Source: Candidatus Binatota bacterium (GTDB lineage Bacteria; Desulfobacterota; Binatia; UBA1149; CAITLU01). From it: a stretch of DNA of 54,328 bases. The DNA is taken from NCBI GenBank assembly GCA_024276575.1, contig JAJRWY010000016.1, positions 1-54,328 on the forward strand, given 5' to 3'. Shown here one piece after another: positions 34,153-42,885 of the stretch (within the stretch, counting starts at the first letter, position 1; every line of letters starts with the position of its first letter). A program made the translations under genes and the position numbers. A model generated the notes under the pieces. That model did no database searches. It saw only the letters and a list, made by a program, of their open reading frames with translations, and had not been told where the DNA came from.

Positions 34153-35073
34153 ATGCATACGGTTATGGGCACCCGGCCGATTGAACCACTAGAGATTCCA
34201 GTTTCGGCGGCTGACGACGAGGCGATGGAGGCGGCGCTTGCTGACCTCGACGCCAAGCTGTCCGCTTGGAGTGAGGCGTTGCTCAGCGCGCGCGAAGCGC
34301 AGGCTCGAGAGCAGGCTGCGCGTGTGGAATCCGTTGCCCAATCGACGAGGGCTACTCGTCCCCCCACGGCTGGCCAGTCTTCGGGAGTTTCGAGGGGAAG
34401 GGCCCCGGCGGATAAGGCCGCAAGCCGTTCCGCAGTCTCACGCAGCCCGGGCCAGGACTCCGGGCCGAGTGTTTCTGCCGCTACGGGCGGGGCCGTGGAT
34501 CCCCCAGTTTCCTCATCTGACAACGGCTTTACTCAGGGGCAGGGGTCGCTCGGCGATGGTGAGATTGATTTTCTTGCGATGGCGTGGCCGGGGACTGTCG
34601 CCGAAGAGGACGCTGACAGCGGCCCAGCCTCCGGGGATGCTGGGGTTCCGGCTCCTGCCGGTGCTTCGCAGTCCGCAGCGCCCACTACGTCTGTGGGTGG
34701 CGGCACATCCTCCTCTTCCACAGGTGTGCTGCGTGAGCGGGCCGGCCGTAAGCGTTCCGCAGTACTCAAGGCGAGACGGCGCGTAGAGCCGGAGGTTGAA
34801 AACCAAAGCGAGGTTGGACAGCACGAGGCCGATGTGACGGACCAGGGGGTGGGGGTTCCCGACAATGCTCTTGCCAAAGATAGAGCGGCGCAGGAACTAA
34901 GCGAGCAGGAGGACTTGCTCGCGGATATGGATGAGGAGGTTGTGAAGAGAGTTCGCATCGCCAGGCGCTTCGATCCGTCGGCGGATTTGAAGGAGCTTAT
35001 CGAAAAAACCCAGGCCAAGGCTTCGCCCGACCGGACGGAGAAGGGCACTTGGTGGCGGAGAAAGAGAAAATGA
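34153..35073 (+). CDS. Low-complexity protein, first gene of the GTPase operon
   Basis: This 306-residue protein matches no family I recognise. Residues about 20-60 form a helical, probably coiled-coil segment (MEAALADLDAKLSAWSEALL). Residues about 65-220 are a Ser/Ala/Pro/Gly-rich disordered region. The C-terminal part is charged and helical (QEDLLADMDEEVVKRVRIAR, then DPSADLKELIEKTQAKA) and ends WWRRKRK. There is no signal peptide. The ATG follows GGAGATCCTGC. Its stop overlaps the next start (ATGA). It may be a scaffold or adaptor for the kinase/phosphatase/GTPase set; this is inferred from position only. Confidence 0.75.
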   Translation: MHTVMGTRPIEPLEIPVSAADDEAMEAALADLDAKLSAWSEALLSAREAQAREQAARVESVAQSTRATRPPTAGQSSGVSRGRAPADKAASRSAVSRSPGQDSGPSVSAATGGAVDPPVSSSDNGFTQGQGSLGDGEIDFLAMAWPGTVAEEDADSGPASGDAGVPAPAGASQSAAPTTSVGGGTSSSSTGVLRERAGRKRSAVLKARRRVEPEVENQSEVGQHEADVTDQGVGVPDNALAKDRAAQELSEQEDLLADMDEEVVKRVRIARRFDPSADLKELIEKTQAKASPDRTEKGTWWRRKRK

Positions 35074-36140
35074 GCGAACAAGCGATGCAGGTAGACAGTA
35101 GCGGGATGGGTGCGGCCGATATAAACGCGGATCCCGCAGTCGAGGTGGTCGGGGAGGACGTTCTCGCTAGCATTCAAGAGGTACGCGAGATGCTGCGGGC
35201 GCGAAGCGAGGCTCTGGAAGCCTGCCGCGTGGCCTTGGCCGAGCAATCGGCCGAGCTGGCGCGACAGCAGCAAGCGTTCGCGGCCGAACAAAACGAATTC
35301 TGCGACGAGTTCGACCGGCGGGAATCGAGTCTTGCCGAACGCGAGCAGCGCGCCGGTGAACTCGCGGCCGAACTCGAGGAAAAGGCCCATCGCTGTGAAG
35401 CTGACCTACAGGAGCTTCGCAAGCAGCAACAAGAAATTGCCACTGCGCTAGAGGCCTCCGATAGGCGCCATGCGGAACTCGATAAGCGGGCCTCCGACGT
35501 GGAGGATCGCGAAGCGCGGCTTGCTGAGAAGACTCGAGGTTTCGAAGATCTGGTGAACGGTGCTGAGAAGGCTCGTGCCGAGGTCGAGTCAGCGCGAGCG
35601 GAGCTGGCTGAGTCGAACGAGCGCCTCGAGCGAGAAAGGGGTGAATGGGAGGCCGAGAAGGCCGAGTTCGCCTCGATGCGGCAGCACTTCGAGAGTGAGC
35701 GTGAACGTTTCGAGCGAGAGAAGGCGGAGTTGACTGCTCAACTCGACAGCGAGCGCGAGCAACTTCGGGAACGTGAACGTGTTCTCGGGGAGCAAGCGGA
35801 GACGCTCGAGCGGCGACAACTCGAACTCGAGCAGCGGATGGCCGATCATGCGCGCGAGCGGCAGGAATGGGAGTTGAGGATCAACGCCTTCAATTCGGCG
35901 GGGCGCCAGTTGGCCGACCTGCGCACCCGGCTGGCCGATGAGGTCGGGACCATCGCTGCCGAGAAAAGCGACCTGCTCGAACGCTACGGCCTTAGTGAAA
36001 AAGATCTCGCCGCCGGCCGGCCGGCCAATGGGAATGTCCCCCTGGTTGACACGACCGCGGCTCCCCAAGTACAGGGGGCGGTGGAACGCTTCCAAAAACT
36101 GCGCAGGGACGCCAAGCGGCGCGCGATGGGCGCGCGTTGA
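35070..36140 (+). CDS. Long coiled-coil protein of the GTPase operon
   Basis: This 356-residue protein is almost entirely heptad-like and Glu/Arg/Ala-rich from about residue 35 to 300 (for example EREQRAGELAAELEEKAHRC and ERERFEREKAELTAQLDSER). It ends with a shorter conserved-looking tail (DLRTRLADEVGTIAAEKSDL, then a basic AMGAR end). No membrane segment or catalytic motif is present. The ATG (35070) overlaps the previous stop; a TTG at 35049 is less likely because GGAGAAAGAGAAA precedes the ATG. Probably a rod-like scaffold or oligomerisation protein. Such low-complexity sequence gives little family information. Confidence 0.8.
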   Translation: MSEQAMQVDSSGMGAADINADPAVEVVGEDVLASIQEVREMLRARSEALEACRVALAEQSAELARQQQAFAAEQNEFCDEFDRRESSLAEREQRAGELAAELEEKAHRCEADLQELRKQQQEIATALEASDRRHAELDKRASDVEDREARLAEKTRGFEDLVNGAEKARAEVESARAELAESNERLERERGEWEAEKAEFASMRQHFESERERFEREKAELTAQLDSEREQLRERERVLGEQAETLERRQLELEQRMADHARERQEWELRINAFNSAGRQLADLRTRLADEVGTIAAEKSDLLERYGLSEKDLAAGRPANGNVPLVDTTAAPQVQGAVERFQKLRRDAKRRAMGAR

Positions 36141-36214
36141 GGATTCGGGCCGAGTCCGGGCGCGCCCCGGAGTGTTAGACGGCGGCTACTTACCGCTGAT
36201 CGAGGAATGACCCC

Positions 36215-37162
36215 ATGGGCTTGAATCTGTTTCGCCGCAAGCAAGAACGCGGCGCTGGTGAGCCGCTAAAGATCGATGCCGATCCGCTTTTGGCTTGCCT
36301 TCAGCAAGGGCGCTATGGACTGGTAGCTTCTCAGCCGGATCCCTGGCGTGACAATCCGAATTTCGAAGAGGTCTACGCAGGAATTCTCGACAAGATCGAT
36401 GAGGCCTTCGCACTGGTTCCGGAGGGGTATGTGTCGATGCCGCGAACGGTCACCGACTACCCCGGCTGTCCGGAAATCGATGTAGAAACGGAGCCATTCC
36501 TCCTCTCGCGCACTTTGATTACCAACGCACAGTTCCAACTCTTCGTCGACGGTGGAGGCTACGAACAGCTCGATTTCTGGCCCGAGGAGATCTGGCCCCA
36601 TCTGGTTGCCTTCAAGGATCAAACGGAATTCCCGGGGCCACGCTACTGGAGCAACGGCCGTTACGATCCGGCCTTGGCTCAGCACCCGGTGGTAGGGGTG
36701 TGCTTTTACGAGGCCTTGGCTTACGCGAATTGGGCGGGATTTCGTCTACCAACGGAGGCCGAATGGCAGATGGCTGCGAGTTGGCGGATTCGCAGTTCGT
36801 CGAGCATGTACCGGCGCTATCCTTGGGGTGAATCTTTTGATGCGGCCCGGTGCAACACCTGGGCGAGCGGTATTGGCTCTACCGTGGAGGTCGGTTCCTA
36901 CGAGAATGGAGCGGCGCCTAACGGGGTCATTCAGTTGATCGGCAATGTTTGGGAATGGACGGCTTCTAACTTCGAGGTCGTCGACGATGAAGGGCGGCCG
37001 GTGGTCGGAGATACTGCCATGAAGAGCGTGCGTGGCGGATCGTTCGATACTTACTTTGCGGCCCAGGCTACCAGCGATTTTCGCACCGGAGTGTGTAGTC
37101 TGTCGCGGCCACGCAATGCAGGGTTCCGCTGTGCTTTGGATGTCGGTTCGGTTGATGGTTGA
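36215..37162 (+). CDS. SUMF1/formylglycine-generating-enzyme-fold protein, probably non-catalytic
   Basis: This 315-residue protein has a charged N-terminal segment (about 1-70) and a SUMF1/FGE-sulfatase domain with the family signatures FLLSRTLITNAQFQLFV, GVCFYEALAYANWAG, FRLPTEAEWQMAA, YPWGESFDAARCN, IGNVWEWTAS, VRGGSF and NAGFRCALD. Catalytic FGEs carry a Cys pair shortly after GGS; here that segment (TYFAAQATSDFRTG) has none, so it is more likely a binding module, as in many bacterial signalling operons. GAGGAA lies 8 nt before the ATG. It probably acts within the GTPase/kinase system. Confidence 0.9.
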   Translation: MGLNLFRRKQERGAGEPLKIDADPLLACLQQGRYGLVASQPDPWRDNPNFEEVYAGILDKIDEAFALVPEGYVSMPRTVTDYPGCPEIDVETEPFLLSRTLITNAQFQLFVDGGGYEQLDFWPEEIWPHLVAFKDQTEFPGPRYWSNGRYDPALAQHPVVGVCFYEALAYANWAGFRLPTEAEWQMAASWRIRSSSSMYRRYPWGESFDAARCNTWASGIGSTVEVGSYENGAAPNGVIQLIGNVWEWTASNFEVVDDEGRPVVGDTAMKSVRGGSFDTYFAAQATSDFRTGVCSLSRPRNAGFRCALDVGSVDG

Positions 37163-37216
37163 TGCACCGCGCTTTGTTCCAAGTGGCAGTGAGGTGCTTG
37201 CCGGGGAGTACAGACG

Positions 37217-38107
37217 ATGACTTTGTGGGTTGAGGACGAACTCGTCGATTGCATGATATGCGAAGCGCCCAATCCGGCGGAAGCGATCCTTTGCGGTAAG
37301 TGTTCGGCCCCGATGGCTCTGGTGCATGATACCGCTGAAGAGAACCGCGAACCGCGAATTATCAGCGTGGTCGGCGAGAGCAACGTCGGCAAGACGGTAT
37401 ATCTGGGTTTTCTTCTCGATATGCTTTCACGCTGTGCGAAGGATTTCGAAGCTGTGCCGAAGGGCCCGTATTCCATCGACCTTCAACAGAATGTGGTTTC
37501 TTACATGAGCAACCGCATGTTCCCGCCAAAAACGCCGATGGAGCCGAATCAATGGTATTGGGCTTACTACAAGACCCGGCGTAAACGGCGCAAATCCAAA
37601 TGGGTGGACCTGGTTATGCCGGACATGGCAGGCGAGGCCTTGGCGGCAGAGGTGGCCACTCCTCAAACATTCACCGTCATCCGTAATCTTCTCAATAAGT
37701 CAGCGGGGACTTTGATGCTGGTCGATGCCGGGTTGGCGGCCAATGGCGCTTCCCGGCCGGACTTTTTTGCGCTGAAAATGCTCAGTTATATAGATGCGAT
37801 GCACTCCAACAATGGCGAGCAGCGGTTGCGAAAGCCGATCGGCGTAGTTTTGTGTAAATCGGACTTTTGTCCGGAATCGTTCGATGATCCACAACGTTTC
37901 GTCGAGGCGAATTTGAATCGTTTGTGGAACTTGTGTCAGAGCCGTTTCGCGAACGTCCGGTTTTTTGCTTGTAGTGCGGTAGGATCTTTGGCCTACGCAA
38001 CTTCCGGCGGTGCCGGTTCCGACAGAGACTATGTTCAGCCTATTCCGCTGCACACGGCCTTGCACGGAATAATGGAGCCGTTCGAGTGGATTATCGACCA
38101 AATCTGA
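37217..38107 (+). CDS. Zinc-ribbon P-loop GTPase (TRAFAC type, DO-GTPase2-like)
   Basis: This 296-residue protein has an N-terminal four-Cys zinc ribbon (CMIC at residues 12-15, CGKC at 26-29) and a GTPase domain: G1 GESNVGKT (53-60), a G3-like DxxG in LVMPDMAGEAL and G4 LCKSD. The G1/G4 set places it with TRAFAC-like GTPases; from memory it resembles the DO-GTPase2 group that accompanies GAP1 proteins. No membrane segment. GGGGAG lies 9 nt before the ATG. The gene for a GAP1-like partner begins at its 3' end, so GTP-driven switching or assembly of the whole operon product set is the likely role. Confidence 0.85.
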   Translation: MTLWVEDELVDCMICEAPNPAEAILCGKCSAPMALVHDTAEENREPRIISVVGESNVGKTVYLGFLLDMLSRCAKDFEAVPKGPYSIDLQQNVVSYMSNRMFPPKTPMEPNQWYWAYYKTRRKRRKSKWVDLVMPDMAGEALAAEVATPQTFTVIRNLLNKSAGTLMLVDAGLAANGASRPDFFALKMLSYIDAMHSNNGEQRLRKPIGVVLCKSDFCPESFDDPQRFVEANLNRLWNLCQSRFANVRFFACSAVGSLAYATSGGAGSDRDYVQPIPLHTALHGIMEPFEWIIDQI

Positions 38108-38142
38108 GCGAATCCCGTACGGTTGCCGCCGGAGAAACCTTG

Positions 38143-39228
38143 GTGCAGGCCGAACAGGCGGTGTTTACCTCGGTGCGCTCTCCCACCGGAGAGGGCTATC
38201 GTATCATCGCCGCCAGTAACGGCGTGCGCGCTGAGGAGAAAGTGGAGATTACCCGCCGCTCTCCTTCGCACGGGAGCCTGGACGATGAGAGCGCCGCGGC
38301 TTTCGGTTTATCGTCTTACCGCTTGGAGAGTGGGCGTTACTGTGTGGCATCGTCGCGATATGCGGGGACGGAGCATACCGCACGCGGCGGCGGGCGGGTA
38401 TATACTCACATAGCAGTCCTCGACGAAGATTCCTTTGTCCGTTTCTTGTGTAATCCTTTTCGTATTTCGGCGGCCGTGGAGGCGCAGAGCGACGGGAACC
38501 CATTGCTGAAGCCTGCTACCGAGCTTGAACCGCTGCACCTCAGCTTCGGCTGGCCTTCGGGTGTCGAGGCGGTCAACGATCCGGCAGACGCCGGGATGGA
38601 TCCGGGGTTCGACGGGATAAGGCGGCTCGTTACGTCTCTCATGGAGCGCAAGCGTTTGGTGGTCGTGGCCGAGCGCAACCGTCTTGCGCTTCTCGAGTGG
38701 AGCCTGTTGTGCTTGCCGATGTTCATCCGCAAGAGGGTTGCGGTCTCTGTCGGACTGAACTTTTCTCCGTCGAGAGAATTCGATGTGACAGTTTTGCCCG
38801 CAAGGGACGTCGGCACGAACCGTGCTATCCGTGGCCATCAGACCGAATGGCTGGACCTGGGCGCTCCGGCCACAGATGCCGATCACTCGGAGGATCCTTG
38901 GTTGCAGCTTCTCGGCGAATGGTGGAAGGCCCGGCGGTTTTCTGAAATCCGCAGTCTTTCGTCGCGGCTCTCTTTACCCGTAGACCGCTCCGCGCTGGGC
39001 CGCATTGCGCATCTATGTTGGGAGTTGGACCGTATCGACGAGGCTTCCGAAGACGAACTGGAGTCTATTCTGGTCCGGCATGCAGGCACTGCCGGCCGCA
39101 ATGATGTCGAAGACGCCCTGCTCGGACAGATCATCGAACTCTCGCGTTGCCGGCTCGCGGCGCTTGATGCGGGGGCTGTTGCCGGGAGCGTTAGTTCTCA
39201 GCGCAACGGGTCCTCGTCTTCGGGTTGA
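38143..39228 (+). CDS. GTPase-associated protein 1 (GAP1-N1-like)
   Basis: This protein of about 361 residues opens with VQAEQAVFTSVRSPTGEGYR and IIAASNGV, continues with YTHIAVLDEDSFVRFLCNPF and then LLEWSLLCLPMFIRKRVAVS and FDVTVLPARD. This is the pattern I remember for the GAP1-N1 domain of GTPase-associated proteins in predicted bacterial conflict systems. The C-terminal 120 residues are helical and less distinctive. I prefer the GTG at 38143 because GGAG lies 8 nt upstream and the domain starts there; a GTG at 38086 would overlap the GTPase gene by 22 bp. It probably binds or regulates the GTPase encoded just upstream. Confidence 0.75.
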   Translation: MQAEQAVFTSVRSPTGEGYRIIAASNGVRAEEKVEITRRSPSHGSLDDESAAAFGLSSYRLESGRYCVASSRYAGTEHTARGGGRVYTHIAVLDEDSFVRFLCNPFRISAAVEAQSDGNPLLKPATELEPLHLSFGWPSGVEAVNDPADAGMDPGFDGIRRLVTSLMERKRLVVVAERNRLALLEWSLLCLPMFIRKRVAVSVGLNFSPSREFDVTVLPARDVGTNRAIRGHQTEWLDLGAPATDADHSEDPWLQLLGEWWKARRFSEIRSLSSRLSLPVDRSALGRIAHLCWELDRIDEASEDELESILVRHAGTAGRNDVEDALLGQIIELSRCRLAALDAGAVAGSVSSQRNGSSSSG

Positions 39229-39250
39229 CGTTTGAGCTGCAGTTAGATCC

Positions 39251-40093
39251 GTGGCCTCGAATGCCGGCGAATTCAGGTTGGACGAGCCGCGGCTCTTTAT
39301 GGCACAGCGAATGGCATCGCCGCTGGCAGTGGCTTTTGCCGGCGGGATAGCGGTAGTGTTTTCAACGCCGAGTCCTGCCAAATCGACCGGGAACGAGGAC
39401 TCCGCGGGTCTGATCCCGACTGCAGAGAATTGCGGAGTCATAGCGGTGGCCGACGGCCTTGGTGGGCGTTCGGGTGGCGCCAGAGCGTCCGCTGCGGCTA
39501 TCCGCTGCCTACAAGACTCGCTCGGTGGGCAACGGCGTGGTCTGCGTGAGGCTGTTCTCGACGGTTTCGAAAACGCCGACCGGGAGATCTCAGCGTTCGG
39601 GATAGGAGCCGCTACGACTGTGGCTGCAGTGACGGTCGTAGGCACTACGGTGCGGCCCTACCACGCCGGCGATTCGATGGTGTTAGTGGTGGGCTCGCAG
39701 GGTAAGTTGAAACTACGGACGCTGTCGCATGCGCCCGTGTCCTACGCGATGGAGTCGGGGTTGATAGACGAACTGCGGGCTCTGCGGCATCCGGAACGGC
39801 ACTTGGTCTCCAATGTGGTGGGCGGCGGCGACATGCGCATAGAAATTGGGGCACCTCTCGAATTGGCGCCGCGTGATACGGTTTTGTTGGCAACCGACGG
39901 ACTGTTCGATAATTTTGAATGCGGGGAGATTGCCGACCTAGTGCGTAGCGGCCCTTTAGACGAGGTTGCCGGCAACTTGGCGTCGCTCAGCGCCGAGCGA
40001 ATGTCGCTGAGGGAAAGCGGCGGGCTTTCGAAACCGGACGATCTGACGTTCGTGCTGTTCAGGGCCGGTCCCAAGGCTGCCACTGAACAATGA
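39251..40093 (+). CDS. PP2C-family serine/threonine phosphatase
   Basis: This 280-residue protein has the PP2C metal and phosphate motifs in order: TGNEDSAG, VIAVADGLGGRSGG, a GIGAATTVAAV strand, YHAGDSMVLVV, LLATDGLFDNFE and KPDDLTFVLF, so it is predicted to be active on phospho-Ser/Thr. It probably reverses phosphorylation by the kinase encoded next, with which it overlaps by 4 bp. The start is a GTG at 39251 with a weak ribosome binding site; the ATG at 39299 is an alternative that still keeps all motifs. Confidence 0.92.
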   Translation: MASNAGEFRLDEPRLFMAQRMASPLAVAFAGGIAVVFSTPSPAKSTGNEDSAGLIPTAENCGVIAVADGLGGRSGGARASAAAIRCLQDSLGGQRRGLREAVLDGFENADREISAFGIGAATTVAAVTVVGTTVRPYHAGDSMVLVVGSQGKLKLRTLSHAPVSYAMESGLIDELRALRHPERHLVSNVVGGGDMRIEIGAPLELAPRDTVLLATDGLFDNFECGEIADLVRSGPLDEVAGNLASLSAERMSLRESGGLSKPDDLTFVLFRAGPKAATEQ

Positions 40094-40854
40094 GTCACGG
40101 TCTCGCTGGGGGAACTGTGATGGCGAGGAGAGTGAGAGTGGCTGACATTGAAAGCTTCAACCTGAAACCGGGACGCAGGCTTGCGCGTAAGTACGTCGTG
40201 GGTGAACTGCTCGGGCGGGGTTGGGAGGGGGAAGTTTACCATGTCGTCGAGGAAGGGACCGGCGTTGAGCGTGCTGCGAAATTTTTCTTCCCGCAGCGTA
40301 ACCCGGGCAACAAGACTTTCAACTTCTATGCACGAAAGTTGGACAAACTTCGCGGCTGTTCGATCCTGATCCAATACCACACGCAGGAGACCTTCCGGCA
40401 CAAGGGTATGGACATCCCATTCATGGTCAGTGAGTACGTCGACGGGGAATTGCTCAGTGAGTTTCTGCAGAGGCAGAGGGGGCGGCGGCTTCATCCTTTC
40501 GAAGCCATGCATCTGCTGTACTCTTTGGCTGAGGGCGTCGAAGAGATACATCGGATGCGCGAGTACCATGGAGATTTGCACTCCGAGAATATAATTGTTC
40601 GCCGCCGTGGTATCGGCTTCCAGGTCAAGCTCGTCGATATGTACCATTGGGGTAGGCCGACGTCGGAGCATTTCAAGGACGACGTGTGCGCGCTGGTCCG
40701 TTGCTTTTACGATGCCGTCGGGGGAGCCGCCCGCTACGCCAAGCAAACGCCGGAAGTCAAGTATATATGCTGCGGCTTGAAACGGTCGCTGATCACCAAG
40801 AAATTCCGCTCCGTGACCGCGCTCAGAGAGCACTTGGAGCGGTTTCGCTGGTAA
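40090..40854 (+). CDS. Atypical Ser/Thr protein kinase
   Basis: This compact kinase of up to 254 residues has a glycine loop (LLGRGWEGEVYHV), the ATP-contact lysine in VERAAKFFFP, the catalytic loop YHGDLHSENIIV (HGD instead of HRD) and KLVDMYHWG where DFG is expected (Asp kept, then Met-Tyr). Lys, catalytic Asp, Asn and metal Asp are all present, so it may be active. There is no membrane segment or sensor domain. The ATG overlaps the phosphatase stop; the ATG at 40120, preceded by GGGGGAA, may be the real start. It ends the seven-gene operon. Confidence 0.88.
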   Translation: MSHGLAGGTVMARRVRVADIESFNLKPGRRLARKYVVGELLGRGWEGEVYHVVEEGTGVERAAKFFFPQRNPGNKTFNFYARKLDKLRGCSILIQYHTQETFRHKGMDIPFMVSEYVDGELLSEFLQRQRGRRLHPFEAMHLLYSLAEGVEEIHRMREYHGDLHSENIIVRRRGIGFQVKLVDMYHWGRPTSEHFKDDVCALVRCFYDAVGGAARYAKQTPEVKYICCGLKRSLITKKFRSVTALREHLERFRW

Positions 40855-41019
40855 GTGGCAGCTTCGAATCGTTGGTTGCGGCCGTTGAGGCTGACGGTGC
40901 GGCCCGGTAAGCTCGAGCCGCTCCACCCGCCGGCCCTTCAGGATTTCGGTGGTAACGGTCGCAGTCTCGGCTCCGCGATTCAGAATTTCGGCGGGCCGGC
41001 TTCCCAAGGCGCCAGCGCG

Positions 41020-42834
41020 TCAGCGCCGGATCACGAAGATGCCTATGTCGGCGTTGAGATTGGGGTCCTCCGTAATCTTGCGCCCCTCCTTGGTATTTAG
41101 GTACAAAGCTCCTTCTATTGCGATGCCTTCGGCGGTACACAGTTCTTGGAAGTCGCGGATCGACGGGAAGCGCCGGTTCGGCGTGTTATGCCATTCGTAG
41201 GAGTAGCCCCCCTCCTGTTTCGGTAACCGGCCTTCGCGGTAGAACATCTCCCGCAGAGGTTTGAATGCGAAGTTCGGGAAACTCACGATTCCCCGGTTGC
41301 CGACCCGGGTGATCTCGCGAAGAGTACCCGAGACGTCTTCTATCGACTGCAGAGTCTGTGACAGAATCACAGTGTCGAAGTGTTTATCATTGAAGGCCGC
41401 CAGCCCCTTGTCGATGTCGAAATGGATTACGGGAAGGCCGCGTGCGATGCACGCCACGACCGCCTTCTCGTCAAGTTCGACACCCATGACCGAGGTGCTA
41501 CCGCGTTCGACCAGGCGGGACATGAGTTCGCCGTTGCCGCATCCAAGGTCCAGGACGCTCGCCCCCTGAGGGACCAGTTTCATTATGATCTCATAGTCGA
41601 GGCGATCTTCGTTGAAGATGCTGGTCGGGCCGTAGCTTCGCTGTTCGGCACATAGATCTTCAGGAGCCGAAGCTTCTCCCGAAACGATGCCGAGAAAGGA
41701 AGCGATCATGGCACCGTAGGAGTCGATGTCGTCCTCGAGTAAGAAACTGTCGTGGCCGCAGTTGGTCTCGACGTTGCAATAGCTGAGCGGTTTGCCTTCG
41801 GCGATCAGTGCATCCACCAAGTCGCGGCTTTGCGACGGGGGGTAGAGCCAGTCGCTGCTGAAGCTGATCAGCAGCCACGCGCAGGTACTGGGAGCCAAGG
41901 CTTTCCGGAGTTTCTCGGGGCTGTCCCCGAAATCGAAAAGATCCATGGCCGTGGATAGCGTAACGTAGCTGTTGGCGTCGAAGCGGTCGACGAACTTGTG
42001 GCCTTGGTGGGCGAGGTATGATCCTACCGAGAACTTTTTCTCGAAGGCGGTAGCGATGTCGCGAGGTTGGTATCGCGTGAGGTTGAATTTTTCCTCCATC
42101 GATTCGACCGAGAGATAGGTTATATGAGCCAGCATACGTGCTATTGCCAAGCCAACCTCAGGCTTGTCTTTGCCGTAGTATTGGCCGTCGGAGAAGAAGG
42201 GGTCGCGGATTATCGCGTTGCGGCCAACGACGTCGAAAGCCAGTGCCTGGTTGGTCAGGCGGGGAGAAGTCGCCAGAGCTATACATCCGGCTACCCGGTC
42301 GGGATGCTTCGTAGCCCACTCCAAGGTTTGAAATCCGCCCAGCGACCCGCCCACCACTGCCAACAGGCGATCGATGCCGAGATGATCGATGAGCTTCGCT
42401 TGAGCCGCAACCATGTCGCCGACGGTTACCACCGGGAAGTCGGCTCCGTAGGGGCGCCCGGTTCCGGGATCCGTAAAATTCGGTCCGGTGCTTCCGCGGC
42501 AGCCGCCGATAACATTGGAGCAGATTACGAAATAGCGGTTGGTGTCTATGGCCCGGCCTGGTCCGACTACGCAATCCCACCATCCGGGCGAGTCCCCGTC
42601 ATCGTGCCTTGCGACATGCGAGTCTCCGCTTATGGCGTGGCAGATAAGTACCGCGTTGTCCCGGGCCGCGTTCAGTTTTCCATAGCTTTCGTAAGCGATG
42701 GTGAGTTGCTCGAGAACGCCGCCGGCTTCCAACTCCACCGGGCGGTCGAGAAGCAAGGTCTGCAGGTGTCGCAGGGGTTCGGCCGAACGCACCGAATCCG
42801 AACTTACGAATTCATTGCCATCGCTTGCTGTCAC
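41020..42834 (-). CDS. metXW: MetX-MetW fusion: homoserine O-acyltransferase plus MetW methyltransferase-like domain
   Basis: Residues about 20-390 are MetX, an alpha/beta-fold homoserine O-acetyl- or succinyltransferase: nucleophile in VVGGSLGGFQTLEW, FSSDWLYPPSQS (Asp) and NCGHDSFLLE (His). Residues about 405-600 are MetW, a SAM-methyltransferase-fold protein (SVLDLGCGNGELMSRLVE, VELDEKAVVACIARG, VSFPNFAFKPLREMFYREGR, YEWHNTPNRRFPSIRDFQ). metX and metW are usually separate adjacent genes, and MetW supports MetX activity; here they are one polypeptide. metY lies 51 bp upstream, so both are probably one operon making homocysteine for MetH. Confidence 0.93.
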   Translation of the reverse strand: MTASDGNEFVSSDSVRSAEPLRHLQTLLLDRPVELEAGGVLEQLTIAYESYGKLNAARDNAVLICHAISGDSHVARHDDGDSPGWWDCVVGPGRAIDTNRYFVICSNVIGGCRGSTGPNFTDPGTGRPYGADFPVVTVGDMVAAQAKLIDHLGIDRLLAVVGGSLGGFQTLEWATKHPDRVAGCIALATSPRLTNQALAFDVVGRNAIIRDPFFSDGQYYGKDKPEVGLAIARMLAHITYLSVESMEEKFNLTRYQPRDIATAFEKKFSVGSYLAHQGHKFVDRFDANSYVTLSTAMDLFDFGDSPEKLRKALAPSTCAWLLISFSSDWLYPPSQSRDLVDALIAEGKPLSYCNVETNCGHDSFLLEDDIDSYGAMIASFLGIVSGEASAPEDLCAEQRSYGPTSIFNEDRLDYEIIMKLVPQGASVLDLGCGNGELMSRLVERGSTSVMGVELDEKAVVACIARGLPVIHFDIDKGLAAFNDKHFDTVILSQTLQSIEDVSGTLREITRVGNRGIVSFPNFAFKPLREMFYREGRLPKQEGGYSYEWHNTPNRRFPSIRDFQELCTAEGIAIEGALYLNTKEGRKITEDPNLNADIGIFVIRR

Positions 42835-42885
42835 CGGGCTTTCCGTGCGGTTTCTCGATTCATCCCCGACCGATTGTGTTTGGAA

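Noticed and set aside
34153-40854. Type VI secretion regulatory cluster (kinase, phosphatase and SUMF1-fold protein)
   Set aside because: No Fha, Tss or Hcp/VgrG genes are present, and the GTPase and GAP1-like genes do not belong to that module.
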